A stretch of DNA of 64,000 nt from CAZUCE01 sp964619265. GTDB taxonomy: Bacteria; Planctomycetota; UBA1135; GCA-002686595. Each line of letters starts with the position of its first letter. Position 1 is the first letter of the stretch. The stretch lies in contig CAZUCE010000013.1 in NCBI GenBank assembly GCA_964619265.1, positions 1-64,000 of the forward strand, given 5' to 3'. The position numbers were made by a program, and so were the translations under genes. Below are positions 25,905 through 34,583 of the stretch, piece by piece. The notes under the pieces were generated by a model. It was given only the letters and a program-made list of their open reading frames with translations. It did no database searches and was not told the DNA's origin.

Positions 25905-26150
25905 ATGCGAACCTGGGTCTTCCGCCACCGACACGCCTTGCGTGCGCTTTATGGCCTGCCGCCGGAAGCCCGCCTGGCGCGCCTCATGGACCAGGGTCCA
26001 GGCTCTGGGAGTCCAGGCTCCGGGGGTCCGGATTCCGTGGGTCCGGACTCTGCAGGCCCCAAGGACCGGAATCCCGAGCCCATGGCGCCCGGCTGCGAAA
26101 CGGCCCAACTCGAACCGGGCCTGTTGCGACCTCGCCCCCGTAGGGCTTGA
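25905..26150 (+). CDS. Possible short basic protein, hypothetical
   Basis: 81 residues if started at ATG 25905 (an in-frame ATG at 25893 adds four). The opening MRTWVFRHRHALRALYGLP is basic and amphipathic and looks like coding sequence. The middle is a 5-residue repeat (GPGSG, SPGSG, GPDSV, GPDSA) encoded by the 15-bp tandem repeat at 25996-26055. The end is low complexity. I recognise no family. It lies just upstream of the HEAT/TPR gene. It could equally be non-coding. Confidence 0.3.
   Translation: MRTWVFRHRHALRALYGLPPEARLARLMDQGPGSGSPGSGGPDSVGPDSAGPKDRNPEPMAPGCETAQLEPGLLRPRPRRA
25996..26055. repeat. 15-bp tandem repeat, four units
   Basis: Units start at 25996, 26011, 26026 and 26041, all beginning GTCC. 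The first two are GTCCAGGCTCTGGGA and GTCCAGGCTCCGGGG. The period is a multiple of three, so length changes would keep the reading frame. Confidence 0.8.
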
Positions 26151-26272
26151 CCGCGGCCCCCCTCTCGAGCTCCCCGCTCGGAGGCTGATTCTCCCCCGCT
26201 GGGCGCCGCTCCAAGCGCGGGTTCCAAGCGGAGCCGTCCTTCGCGCCGGACCTGCGGATATCTTCTAGGCCT

Positions 26273-27619
26273 ATGACTTTTGGAGCCGCGACTCGCCGCA
26301 GTTGGATGCTTGGCCTTCTCCTCGCCATTCCGATCACCCTGGCCGCGGGCATCGGGACTTCCGGAACCGCGCATGCCCAGGACGTCCCCCTGGAGAAACG
26401 CCTGGCCGAGCTGCGTGCCGAGTCGGAAGCCCAGGTCGAGCGGATTCGCCCCAAGGTGTTCGAATTGCTTCGGGACCACGTGCGAGCCATCTCGGCCCGG
26501 GATGTCCGGGCCGCCGAGAAGATTGCTTCGCGCATCGCCTCCGCAGGACCTGGCGTGCGGCGTGTGCTGATCGAGAACCTCGACCCCGGAGCCGTGCCCA
26601 GCAGCACGCTCGTCGAGCTCTCAGATTCCGCCCTCACCGTGTTGTCGGGCCTGCCGCTCGCCGCCGGCCTGAACGAGCTGCGCACGATGTCCGACGAAGG
26701 CAGTGCAATCGGCCGATTGAACGCTCTCCAGGCGCTGGGCTTCGCGGAATTCGCGGACACCGTCGACGGCTTTCTCGCCCGTCGCGTGCGACGCGACGGA
26801 GCCCCGGAAGAACGCGCCGAAGCCCTGACCAGTCTCGCACGACTCGGCGGCGGTGTCGCCGAACTGAGTTTGGCGGAAGCCCTGACCAGCGACGTGAGCG
26901 ATCTGCGAACTCGTGCCCTCGATGGCCTTGTTGAGTTTGGTTGGCGCGGGTTCGGCGACGAGTTGGGGCGCCTGGTCAGCGTACCCGAACGAGCCCTCGA
27001 ACACGGTCTCGCCGTGGTGAGCTACTTCGAGCTTCAGCCACGCGAACTCGAACTTGGCACGGTGCGTTCGATGCTGAAAGCCGCGATCGATCAGGCCCCC
27101 GATCCGAGTCCTATTTTGCTGCTCGAACGCATCGGCGATCTCGAGCCCGACTTGTCCGAAATCGAGGACCTGGTGGAGCAGCTCTCCAAACGCGGAGGCT
27201 CGGAGTGCACCGAGGCCGCCTGGGTCCTCGGAGCCCGGCTCGGGGACCGCGACTCGCTCAAGCGCCTCGAAGAGGTCTACGATTTTTGGGTGGAGCGCCG
27301 AGACCAGGGAGATCACGAGCCCTACCTCAAACGCGCTCGCATGTACCTGCGGCTGCGGAAAACAAGCAAGGCGATCGACGACTACAAAGACGCCCTGCGC
27401 GAGGCCAATAAGTCCGATCGAATTTCACGCAGCGATCTGCGGGTCGTTCTCATCGAGGCGGCGCGAGCCTACGCCTTGGCCGGCAACCTCCAGCGGGCCG
27501 GAGGCGCACTGGAAGACGCGCAACTGACCCAAGAACAGAAGCTCGAACTCGCCGCAGACCCCTTGTTTGCCGAGTTGCTCGCGCACCCTCGGCACGGCCG
27601 GGTGCTGCAGGAACAGTAG
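26273..27619 (+). CDS. Exported HEAT/TPR repeat protein
   Basis: 448 residues. A clear Sec signal peptide ends in AHA-QDV (cleavage after residue 35). Residues 40-90 are a charged helix pair. Residues 140-260 are HEAT-like repeats (GRLNALQALGFAEFADTVDG, RAEALTSLARLGGGVAELSL, LRTRALDGLVEFGWRGFGDE). From about 350 there are TPR units (YLKRARMYLRLRKTSKAIDD, AARAYALAGNLQRAGGALED). The end ADPLFAELLAHPRHGRVLQ resembles a TPR-end motif. It is probably a periplasmic scaffold. A weak hairpin with a GCCC-TTCG-GGGC core follows the stop. Confidence 0.74.
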   Translation: MTFGAATRRSWMLGLLLAIPITLAAGIGTSGTAHAQDVPLEKRLAELRAESEAQVERIRPKVFELLRDHVRAISARDVRAAEKIASRIASAGPGVRRVLIENLDPGAVPSSTLVELSDSALTVLSGLPLAAGLNELRTMSDEGSAIGRLNALQALGFAEFADTVDGFLARRVRRDGAPEERAEALTSLARLGGGVAELSLAEALTSDVSDLRTRALDGLVEFGWRGFGDELGRLVSVPERALEHGLAVVSYFELQPRELELGTVRSMLKAAIDQAPDPSPILLLERIGDLEPDLSEIEDLVEQLSKRGGSECTEAAWVLGARLGDRDSLKRLEEVYDFWVERRDQGDHEPYLKRARMYLRLRKTSKAIDDYKDALREANKSDRISRSDLRVVLIEAARAYALAGNLQRAGGALEDAQLTQEQKLELAADPLFAELLAHPRHGRVLQEQ

Positions 27620-28023
27620 CCTTGCGGCCCTTCGGGGCAGGAGTTTTGAGCCGAGGGCCTGGGCGCGACCCCGCCCGAGAGGCGGAGGTTGGGCTGGCGA
27701 TCGAGCGATGCGCCCTGGAGGGTTGCCGCTGGCCGGGAACGACGACCGACACGGGTCGGCCGAAGTCCTCCGCCGCGGCTCGCTTGCGCTTGCGCACGAC
27801 TCGGGCGCCAGGCGCCTAGCTGCCGAGCTTGGGACCCCCGGAGCTGGGCGGCTCTTCAGGGATGGACCGCCCGCGGCTTTGGGATCCGGCCCAGCCCCTG
27901 GAAGCCCCCCTCGCCCAGGACCGGGACGGACCTCGCGCAGCTCTGCCCGGCGCAACAGCGCCCGCCCCTAGCGACCGATAGCGACTCCGAGGGATCGCCA
28001 GAGGTCCCCCGGCAGGTTCCCCC
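27620..28023. other. Intergenic region, no convincing gene
   Basis: About 400 bp of GC-rich sequence. Near 27621-27650 a small hairpin with a TTCG tetraloop and a short T run may end the upstream gene. Open frames here lack a plausible start and composition, and I annotate none. Confidence 0.5.
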
Positions 28024-28314
28024 ATGCACCCCAGCGCCCCCTCCAGCCCGCGAACCACCCGAAGCCCACTCGCGATCGCGGGAATGCTGGCTTCGTGGCG
28101 AGCAGCGTTCACCGCCTTCGCCTGGATCCTGGTTGCCGGCCCGCTGTGCGCCTCTCAGCCCACCCTAGCCGTCTCCTTAGCTGAGGGCACCTTGAGTGCG
28201 CGCAGCCTCGCCAGCACCGCTCAACCGATCCAACTCCTGCGGAGACCCGCAGACCGGTGGCACCTGACAAGCGGCGGGCGGGTGGCCCCCAAGGAGGTAC
28301 GCCGCCGTGCTTGA
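28024..28314 (+). CDS. Possible small exported protein, hypothetical
   Basis: 96 residues from ATG 28024. Residues 15-45 form a hydrophobic stretch (AAFTAFAWILVAGPLCASQP) preceded by Arg residues, like a signal peptide or anchor. The stop overlaps the GTG of the next glycosyltransferase by 8 nt, and it carries that gene's strong Shine-Dalgarno sequence inside its own end. That layout would allow coupling, but the frame may simply be open by chance. No family recognised. Confidence 0.33.
   Translation: MHPSAPSSPRTTRSPLAIAGMLASWRAAFTAFAWILVAGPLCASQPTLAVSLAEGTLSARSLASTAQPIQLLRRPADRWHLTSGGRVAPKEVRRRA
28291..28298 (+). promoter_or_regulatory. Strong ribosome binding site fixing a GTG start
   Basis: AAGGAGGT, a full anti-16S match, lies 8 nt before GTG 28307. 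It decides the start of the first glycosyltransferase in the locus. Confidence 0.85.
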
Positions 28315-29635
28315 GCCGATCAGCAGCCGGCTGGGCGACCCGCCCCACAAGGCCGGAACTCCCCGCGAGACAGGAGCGTCGATTGCGACGCTGCTGCGCC
28401 CGGAGCCCGGTGCAGCACGCGGCGCGCGCGCCCAGCGACCGGCCGGTCCCCCCTGGCGCGTGACCTACCTGGTCAGCCACCCGGTCCAGTCCCAGGCTCC
28501 CCTGCTCGCCATGCTGGCCGGCCTGCCGTGGCTCGACCTCGAGGTCGCGTTCCGGTCCGAACTCAGCCCCGGCGACGACCCGGATGCGAAGTTCGGGCGT
28601 TCGCTTGCGCGGGAGGTCCCGCTGCTCGATGGCTACGCCCACCGCTTTCTGCCTGGGTCCGAGCGGGTTCTCTCGAAACTCGGTCCTCGAAACGATGGGC
28701 TGGCCGAGCTTCTGCACAGGGATCGGACCGACGTTCTATGGATGCATGGCTATAGCCATCCTGTGCACCTGGCGGCTCTGCGTCTCGCAAAACGCCGCGG
28801 TCTTCCGGTCTTCGCCCGCGCTGAGTCCAACCTGATCGGCCAGCCGGCGAGCGGGTTTCGCGCCGTTCTGAGGCGCAAGGCGCTAACCCGCTTGCTCAGC
28901 CGGCTCGACGGTCTGCTTTCCATCGGAACCGCAAACACACGCTTTTACCGGCATCACGGAGTGCCCGCCGAGAAGATTCACCTCATGCCCTACGCGGTCG
29001 ACAACGCACGGCTCGCCCAGCAAGCCGTAGAGGCTAGGGTCCGGCGCAGCCAACTCGCCCGCGACCTGGGGCTCGATCCGCGCGCGCCCGTGATCCTGTT
29101 CGCCGGCGAGCTGGTCGAGAACAAGGGCGTCACCGATTTGCTCGAGGCTTTCCTCACCTGTTGCGCGAGCCCAGCGCAGTCCATTCGCCCCGCCCTGGTG
29201 TTGGTTGGATCTGGCGCCCTGGAAGGACCCTTGCGCGCCCGAGCTCGGGAGTCGTCCGGCGCTCCGGTGCACTTCGCCGGTTTCCGCAGCCCAAGCGAGC
29301 TCCCGCGCTTTTACGACCTGGCCGATCTGGTCGTGGTTCCCTCCCGGTTCGAGCCGTTTGGCTTGGTCGTCAACGAGGCCATGGCCTGTGGCTCCCCGGT
29401 GCTGGCCTCCACAGCCGTCGGTGCCGTCCCCGATCTCATCGCGGAGAACCGCACCGGCTGGACTTTCGAAGCTGGTTCAACTCCCGACCTCACCCGCCGT
29501 CTGCGCGACTTGCTCTTCGAGCCCCGAGACCGGGCCGAGTTGAAGCGTGTGGGCGAAGCCGCCCGCGAGCGCATCGAATCCTGGGACTTTGAGGCCAACG
29601 CGAACGGCCTCTTTCATGCCCTGGAGAGCCTCTGA
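28307..29635 (+). CDS. Glycosyltransferase family 4
   Basis: 442 residues from GTG 28307, supported by a perfect Shine-Dalgarno sequence. GT-B fold: acceptor half with WRVTYLVSHPVQSQAPLLAM, donor half with VILFAGELVENKGVTDLLEA, LVLVGSGALEGPLR, VHFAGFRSPSELPRFYDLAD and the E-x7-E nucleotide-sugar motif EPFGLVVNEAMACGSPV (near residue 348). It adds a sugar from a nucleotide donor to a lipid-linked glycan on the cytoplasmic face. It is the first of four genes (28307-32990) with tiny gaps or overlaps. The first 45 residues are low complexity. Sugar specificity cannot be read from sequence. Confidence 0.88.
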   Translation: MLEPISSRLGDPPHKAGTPRETGASIATLLRPEPGAARGARAQRPAGPPWRVTYLVSHPVQSQAPLLAMLAGLPWLDLEVAFRSELSPGDDPDAKFGRSLAREVPLLDGYAHRFLPGSERVLSKLGPRNDGLAELLHRDRTDVLWMHGYSHPVHLAALRLAKRRGLPVFARAESNLIGQPASGFRAVLRRKALTRLLSRLDGLLSIGTANTRFYRHHGVPAEKIHLMPYAVDNARLAQQAVEARVRRSQLARDLGLDPRAPVILFAGELVENKGVTDLLEAFLTCCASPAQSIRPALVLVGSGALEGPLRARARESSGAPVHFAGFRSPSELPRFYDLADLVVVPSRFEPFGLVVNEAMACGSPVLASTAVGAVPDLIAENRTGWTFEAGSTPDLTRRLRDLLFEPRDRAELKRVGEAARERIESWDFEANANGLFHALESL

Positions 29636-29656
29636 CCGGCCCGGCCGGACCACGCC

Positions 29657-30799
29657 ATGGAACAACCTCCGCTCCGCATCGCGTTCGTCGCCGAACGAAC
29701 GCCGTTTACTCGCTCGGAACAGCGCATGCGCGCCCTGGACGATCTCGGCATCCAGGTGCTTCCGATTTCACGGATCCCGTCCTCCAAGGACTCGGCTGCC
29801 CAACCGGAACGCAGGCTCTTGGACCGCGTAGCCCACAAGCTGGGTCGCCCGATCGACCGGGCCGGCGTCAACCGCGTGCTCCTCGAAGTCGTCGCCCGCT
29901 CGAACCCTGAGGTGATTTGGATCGAAGGCGGCCGAATGGTCCGTCCGAAAACCCTGCACGAGTTGCGCCGTCTGGCTCCCTCGGCCGTCCAGGTCTTGTT
30001 CACCGAAGACGATCTGGCCCTTGCACACAATCGTACGACCCACCTTTCAGCGGCGCTCGGGCTGGTCGACCTGGTGGTGACGACCAAACGACGCAACGTC
30101 GAGCGCGACGAATTGGCCAAGCTGGGTGCGCAAAAGGTTCACTACGAATCGAAGACCTTCGATCCTTGGTTTCATCGTCCTTTGCGCCTGCGCCCAGACG
30201 ATCGCGAATATCTGGGCGGCCCGATCGGATTCATCGGCTCGTTCGAGGACCGTCGCGCGTCGGCTTGCTTAGCGCTGGCGGAAGCCGGTATTCCAGTACG
30301 CGTGTTCGGCAACGGCTGGGGCGGCCTACGCGGCTTTCATCCCGGCTTGACCATCGAGGATCGTCCCCTTGGCGGCGAAGACTACGTGCGCTCGATCTGT
30401 GCGACGGATATCAACCTCGGGTTCCTTCGCCAAGCCAACGCCGATGGCCACACAAGCCGCTCGATCGAGATCCCCGCCTGCGGCGGGTTCCTTCTGACTG
30501 AGCGCTCCAAGGAGCACCGCGAGCTGTTTGTGGAAGGCGAACAGGCCGACTACTTCGAAGGCGACGCCGAACTAATCGAGCGCTGCGGCCAGTACCTGGG
30601 TCAACCGGACCGCCGGCGGACCGTCGCGGCGGCTGGCCGATTGCGTTGCGTCCAATCCGGTTACGACCACACCAGTTCGGTGCTGCGCGTTCTAGACAAG
30701 GCCTTGTCACTCGAACAGCGCTCCCTTTCCGAGTTTGGATCTAAGAGCCAACTCCTCCCCACCTCGAACGCCACAGCCCAACTGGAGCCACTCATTTGA
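29657..30799 (+). CDS. CgeB-like glycosyltransferase
   Basis: 380 residues. The N-terminal half is Rossmann-like (LRIAFVAERTPFTRSEQRMR). The C-terminal half has the CgeB / Glyco_trans_1_2 signature: IGFIGSFEDRRASACLALAE, INLGFLRQANADGHTSRSIE, EIPACGGFLLTERSKEH and a following LFVEGEQADYFEGDAEL. Members are GT4-like transferases found in glycan and spore-coat loci. It lies 21 bp after the first GT4 gene, and its stop overlaps the next start (TTGA). Donor and acceptor unknown. Confidence 0.82.
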   Translation: MEQPPLRIAFVAERTPFTRSEQRMRALDDLGIQVLPISRIPSSKDSAAQPERRLLDRVAHKLGRPIDRAGVNRVLLEVVARSNPEVIWIEGGRMVRPKTLHELRRLAPSAVQVLFTEDDLALAHNRTTHLSAALGLVDLVVTTKRRNVERDELAKLGAQKVHYESKTFDPWFHRPLRLRPDDREYLGGPIGFIGSFEDRRASACLALAEAGIPVRVFGNGWGGLRGFHPGLTIEDRPLGGEDYVRSICATDINLGFLRQANADGHTSRSIEIPACGGFLLTERSKEHRELFVEGEQADYFEGDAELIERCGQYLGQPDRRRTVAAAGRLRCVQSGYDHTSSVLRVLDKALSLEQRSLSEFGSKSQLLPTSNATAQLEPLI

Positions 30800-32049
30800 A
30801 AGTTGTTGTTTCGGTCCTCGGGCGCTTCCACGCCTTCGACCTAGCTCGCGAGCTTGAACGGCTCGGTGCGCTGGATCGGTTGATCACTTCCTACCCAAAG
30901 TTCTTCGCAAAGAAACTCGGGATCTCCCCAGATTCGGTCACGAGTCTCCTACCTTGTGAGGTCTACAAGCGGACCCTCAAGAAGCTCCCTGAAGATCACC
31001 GCGTTACCTTCGAGAACAGCGCGAACTCCCTGTTCGATCGCCTCTCCGCTCTCGCGCTCCCCAAAGAGCTCGATGTGTTCGTGGGTTGGTCGGGGTGCTC
31101 TCTGCGAGCCCTCCGGCGCGCACGAGCCAAGGGCGCCCTCGGCGTCATCGAATGCAGCGGCGCACACATCGAAGTCCAGCGGAGCCTCTTGAAGGAAGAG
31201 TACGAGCTGCACGGTCTCGAACCGAAATTGCCGCACCGCTCGATGCTCCAACGAGAACTGGCCGAGTACCAAACGGCGGATGCGATCGCGGTGCCTTCCA
31301 GCTTCGCCCTGCAGAGCTTCGTCAAGAAGGGCTTTTCCGCGGACAAGCTGATCGTGAACCCCTACGGCGTCGAACTCTCAGGCTTCACGCCGTCCGAACA
31401 ACCGCCCGACAAGTTCCGGGTTCTGTTCGTGGGTCGAACCTCTCTTCAAAGGGGCGCGCACTATCTACTGAAAGCGTTCCACGACTTGGCGCTGCCCGGC
31501 GCGGAACTGGTGTTCGCCGGACCGATCGACCCTGAGATCGAACCGTTCCGTAAAAAATACGGAAGATCCAATGTCTTCTTCTTGGGGCCGAAATCCCAGG
31601 ACGAACTCCCGAAGTACTACAAGCGCGCGAGCGTGTTTTGCCTGCCTTCGATCCAAGAAGGCATGGCAACGGCCCTCTTCCAAGCGATGTCCACGGGACT
31701 GCCGGTGATCATCACACCCAACACCGGTGGACGCGCGCTGATCGAAGAAGGAGAGAACGGCTACGTGGTTCCGATACGTGACGTAGAAGCCATAAAGGCC
31801 AAGCTCATCGAGCTGTACGGACTGGGCAATGCGGTGCTGGAGATGGGCCGCCGAAGCATCGAAATCGTGTCCGAGGGCTACAGCTGGCGCGACTACGGGC
31901 GCCGGGCAAAAGCCGCTTACCTCGACCGGCTTTCGCGTCCGGGCCAAGGCGGCGCGGTGCTGACTTCACGCCGCCCCGAGCTCGAGGACTCCATGCGCGG
32001 CAAGCCGTGGGGCACGCAAAGCGCGGAACCAGAAGGGAAGGCCGGCTGA
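30796..32049 (+). CDS. Glycosyltransferase family 4
   Basis: 417 residues from TTG 30796, which overlaps the preceding stop as TTGA and yields the typical opening MKVVVSVLGRFHAFDLAREL. The donor half carries FRVLFVGRTSLQRGAHYLLK, AELVFAGPIDPEIEPF, VFFLGPKSQDELPKYYKRA and the E-x7-E motif QEGMATALFQAMSTGLPVI. It is probably a cytoplasmic or membrane-associated transferase for the same glycan as its neighbours. The stop overlaps the sulfotransferase start (TGATG), so coupling is likely. Confidence 0.88.
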   Translation: MKVVVSVLGRFHAFDLARELERLGALDRLITSYPKFFAKKLGISPDSVTSLLPCEVYKRTLKKLPEDHRVTFENSANSLFDRLSALALPKELDVFVGWSGCSLRALRRARAKGALGVIECSGAHIEVQRSLLKEEYELHGLEPKLPHRSMLQRELAEYQTADAIAVPSSFALQSFVKKGFSADKLIVNPYGVELSGFTPSEQPPDKFRVLFVGRTSLQRGAHYLLKAFHDLALPGAELVFAGPIDPEIEPFRKKYGRSNVFFLGPKSQDELPKYYKRASVFCLPSIQEGMATALFQAMSTGLPVIITPNTGGRALIEEGENGYVVPIRDVEAIKAKLIELYGLGNAVLEMGRRSIEIVSEGYSWRDYGRRAKAAYLDRLSRPGQGGAVLTSRRPELEDSMRGKPWGTQSAEPEGKAG

Positions 32050-32990
32050 TGGTCCACCTTGAGCGGGACCCGATCCCGATTCTGTATGTCCTCTCCAACG
32101 GCCGCTCCAGCTCGACGCTGCTCGACCGGCTACTCGGGAGCCACCCCTCCATGTTCGCACTGGGCGAGGTTCAGGCCCTCCCTCACGAGCTGCGCGAGCA
32201 CCGCGACCCATGCGACTGCGGAGCGCCGATCGACTCGTGCAGCTTCTGGGGACCTTTCGCTGGATCCAAGGACCTGGAGGAGCTCGCGCATTTTCGCGAA
32301 TCCAACAGATCCAGCCGCGTGATCCGGCCCCGGCACTTGCTCGACCGCATCCACGGAGCGCCGCGCGGGGAACGGGCTCGGGAGGCGGAACGATTCGCAC
32401 GATCCAACGCTCGCATCCTGCGCTCGATTTGGCAACGCGCAAACGAACACCGCGCCGAGGAGAATCCCGGCGAACCGATCCGCTGGTTGGTCGATGCCTC
32501 CGGCGACCCCTACCGATTGGAGTGGCTCAAACGCGACCCCGAATTCGACGTGAGGCTGGTGCATCTCTACAAGCAGCCCGGCTCCTTCGTGCACTCCGAG
32601 CGGCGCCGCGAAGGTGGATACGGCCTGCTCGGAACCCTGCGCCAGGCCCTGCGTTGGCGCGTGGAAAACGGACTCATGCAACATCTGTTTCGGCGCTTCC
32701 CCGCCGAACGTCGCACCCTGATCTGCTACGACCGACTGGTCACGGAGCCGGTCTCCATGCTGGAGCGGATCGCTGCAATCTGTGACCTCGACGCGAGCTG
32801 CTTCTCCACCGATGCATTTCGCGCCCCTCAGCACGGGGTCGCGAGTAGCGCGATGCACTGGCGTTCGAGCGGAATTCAGCTCGATGATTCTTGGCGGAGC
32901 GAACTTCCCATCGGCTACCGGCTCGCTGCGAGCGCCCTATGTGGAGGACTTGCGAAGCGCCTCAACAAACGGGCCCGGCGCGTCGCCTGA
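32049..32990 (+). CDS. Sulfotransferase family protein
   Basis: 313 residues from ATG 32049, chosen for the TGATG overlap with the preceding gene. The 5'-phosphosulfate-binding loop is NGRSSSTLLDRLLGSHPSM (residues about 17-35), followed by GEVQALPHEL. The 3'-phosphate region is RLVHLYKQPGSFVHSERRR near residue 180, with its Ser and Arg. It would transfer sulfate from PAPS to a sugar hydroxyl. This suggests the polysaccharide is sulfated, as in many marine bacteria. PAPS synthesis genes are not in the window. CDCGAPIDSCSFW is a Cys-rich patch also seen in other bacterial sulfotransferases. Confidence 0.83.
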   Translation: MVHLERDPIPILYVLSNGRSSSTLLDRLLGSHPSMFALGEVQALPHELREHRDPCDCGAPIDSCSFWGPFAGSKDLEELAHFRESNRSSRVIRPRHLLDRIHGAPRGERAREAERFARSNARILRSIWQRANEHRAEENPGEPIRWLVDASGDPYRLEWLKRDPEFDVRLVHLYKQPGSFVHSERRREGGYGLLGTLRQALRWRVENGLMQHLFRRFPAERRTLICYDRLVTEPVSMLERIAAICDLDASCFSTDAFRAPQHGVASSAMHWRSSGIQLDDSWRSELPIGYRLAASALCGGLAKRLNKRARRVA

Positions 32991-33091
32991 ACGGACACTC
33001 CGGTAGAGATCACGTTCCACCCTTAGCTCTCGAATCAGCGCTCCCGGCCGAGCGACGGACCGGGGTGGACGCCGGGTCTGGCGCCAGGACC

Positions 33092-34279
33092 TCACGCGGC
33101 CTGGGACTCCGAGCTGGGTCCTGTCGTCCATCGTAGGTACGCCGATTCGAAGTGCGCGGCGAGCGACGGCCAAGCCGCCTCTTCCCGCGCCAACTCTCGC
33201 CCACGCGCCGCAAACTTCTCCCGTCGTCCGGAGTCGGCCAGCATCCCTCCCAGGGCCGCACGCCAACGCCCGGGTTCCGCTGGAACTACCAGGCCTGCTC
33301 CGCGCCGCACCCATTCCGCAGCGCTCACCCAAGGCGTCACAATCGGAGGAGTCCCGATGGCCATGGCCTCGAGCGCCACGTCGCCGGAGCAGTCAGACTG
33401 GGCGGGAAGCGCCAGGCAGCGCGCGTGCTCCAGCAACGCCGAGAGAGTTGTTCCGCCCAAAACGCCTGCCAGGGTGACACGGCCCGTCAGCCCGAGTTCT
33501 CGCACGCGGGCTTCGAAGCTCGCCCGGCCCCCCTCGTCCGGTCCCGCCACGACCAGATGGGCGTCGCCAGGGAGTCCCGCGAGAGCCTCGGCGAGCAGTT
33601 CGAGGCCCGCGCCTCGGCGGATGCGACCAAGGAACAGCACGACTTCAGAGTGCTCCGCGCACAACTCAGCGACCGAATCCTCGACGGCACTCCAGTCTCC
33701 GTCAAAGGCCTCGCGGTCGACCCCGCTCGGCAGCAAGAGCAGCTGCTCGCTGGAAGGCGAAAGGCCCACGAGGCCAGATTGCTCCAGATCGCTGGTCAAG
33801 TGAACACCGGTCACTCCGCGGAGCGCGGGGCGGTCGATGGCGCGCAGCCACAGGCGCTTGCCCCACCTGCCACGGGCTTCGAGAAATTCACGTTGCAGCA
33901 TGCCCTGCGGAGAAAGCACCGCAGGTACGCCCGCAGCCTGAGCTGCTCGCAGCGCCAGGGAAGTCGGCGCCTGGAAGAGGCCATGGGCGTGAATCAAGTC
34001 GAACTCGAAGGCTCTCTCGCGCAGGGCTCGCCGCAGGCCGGGCGCGTAGCGCAGGCGACCGGGCCCGCGCACCGCGAAGTACCTCACTCGAACTCCGTCG
34101 AATTCGCGCCGCTCGCCGCAGCTCACATCCAGCTGCTCGCTTTCACCGCGATCGGTGGTCCACACGTGCACTTCATGGCCACGTTCTACGAGGGCTTTCG
34201 AAAGCCCGTGCACACGGCGAATTGGGCTGCCAAAGCAGCGCCCAGGTAGGTAGCTCGGAATCACCTGAAGGAGCTTCAC
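33092..34279 (-). CDS. Glycosyltransferase family 4
   Basis: 395 residues from GTG 34279, giving the classical GT4 opening MKLLQVIPSYLPGRCFGSPI with the glycine-rich acceptor loop. Other landmarks are FDLIHAHGLFQAPTSLALRA, VPAVLSPQGMLQREFLEARG, VVLFLGRIRRGAGLELLAEA and the C-terminal motif DCSGDVALEAMAIGTPPIV. There the first acid of E-x7-E is Asp, which many active GT4 enzymes tolerate. The start overlaps (GTGA) the stop of the asparagine-synthetase relic directly upstream, so it may be translated by coupling to that relic. It converges on the sulfotransferase gene. Confidence 0.86.
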   Translation of the reverse strand: MKLLQVIPSYLPGRCFGSPIRRVHGLSKALVERGHEVHVWTTDRGESEQLDVSCGERREFDGVRVRYFAVRGPGRLRYAPGLRRALRERAFEFDLIHAHGLFQAPTSLALRAAQAAGVPAVLSPQGMLQREFLEARGRWGKRLWLRAIDRPALRGVTGVHLTSDLEQSGLVGLSPSSEQLLLLPSGVDREAFDGDWSAVEDSVAELCAEHSEVVLFLGRIRRGAGLELLAEALAGLPGDAHLVVAGPDEGGRASFEARVRELGLTGRVTLAGVLGGTTLSALLEHARCLALPAQSDCSGDVALEAMAIGTPPIVTPWVSAAEWVRRGAGLVVPAEPGRWRAALGGMLADSGRREKFAARGRELAREEAAWPSLAAHFESAYLRWTTGPSSESQAA

Positions 34280-34476
34280 GCCGAAACCTCCCGCAGCCCT
34301 AAGTCCCAAGGAGCCAGACTTCGAGGCGCGAGACCGGTTCGTGGAGCTCCGTCGAATCCGAGTCCCCAGCGGCCGGGCCCGCGGCTCGCCACGGCTTCTC
34401 GGGTCTCCAACCGCTCCGTGTCGCACACGCAGAGCGCGTTCTGGTCAAAGGCGAAACTTGCGTTGAGGCCGCGCAT
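34276..34476 (-). pseudogene. Relic of asparagine synthetase B, N-terminal glutaminase part only
   Basis: 66 residues from ATG 34476. The order of landmarks follows the AsnB N-terminus: MRGLNASFAF (family MCGIxGxFxF), a Leu-x-x-Arg-x-Ala helix, SRGPGRWGLGF (family HRGPDGxG), GLAPRSLAPWDL (family GLGHRRLAIIDL). The catalytic Cys2 is Arg (TGC to CGC is one change), the RGPD Asp is Gly, and the HRR is PRS, so glutaminase activity should be lost. The remaining ~550 residues, including the synthetase domain, are absent. AsnB paralogues are common in exopolysaccharide loci, which fits the place. It could instead survive as a leader peptide, since its stop overlaps the GTG of the next gene. Confidence 0.68.
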
Positions 34477-34583
34477 GGTCGCCGGATGGAGCAACCTGAA
34501 GGAAAGCCCTCTCCGGGCTTCCTGAATCGACCGAAGCGCGCCTTCTCAGAAAGCCCCTGGGCCTCGGGCGGAGCCCCGAGGCG

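Noticed and set aside
24086..26143. 685-codon open frame antisense to mnmG
   Set aside because: It mirrors a confident gene on the other strand. Long antisense frames are expected at this GC content, and the translation has no recognisable domain.
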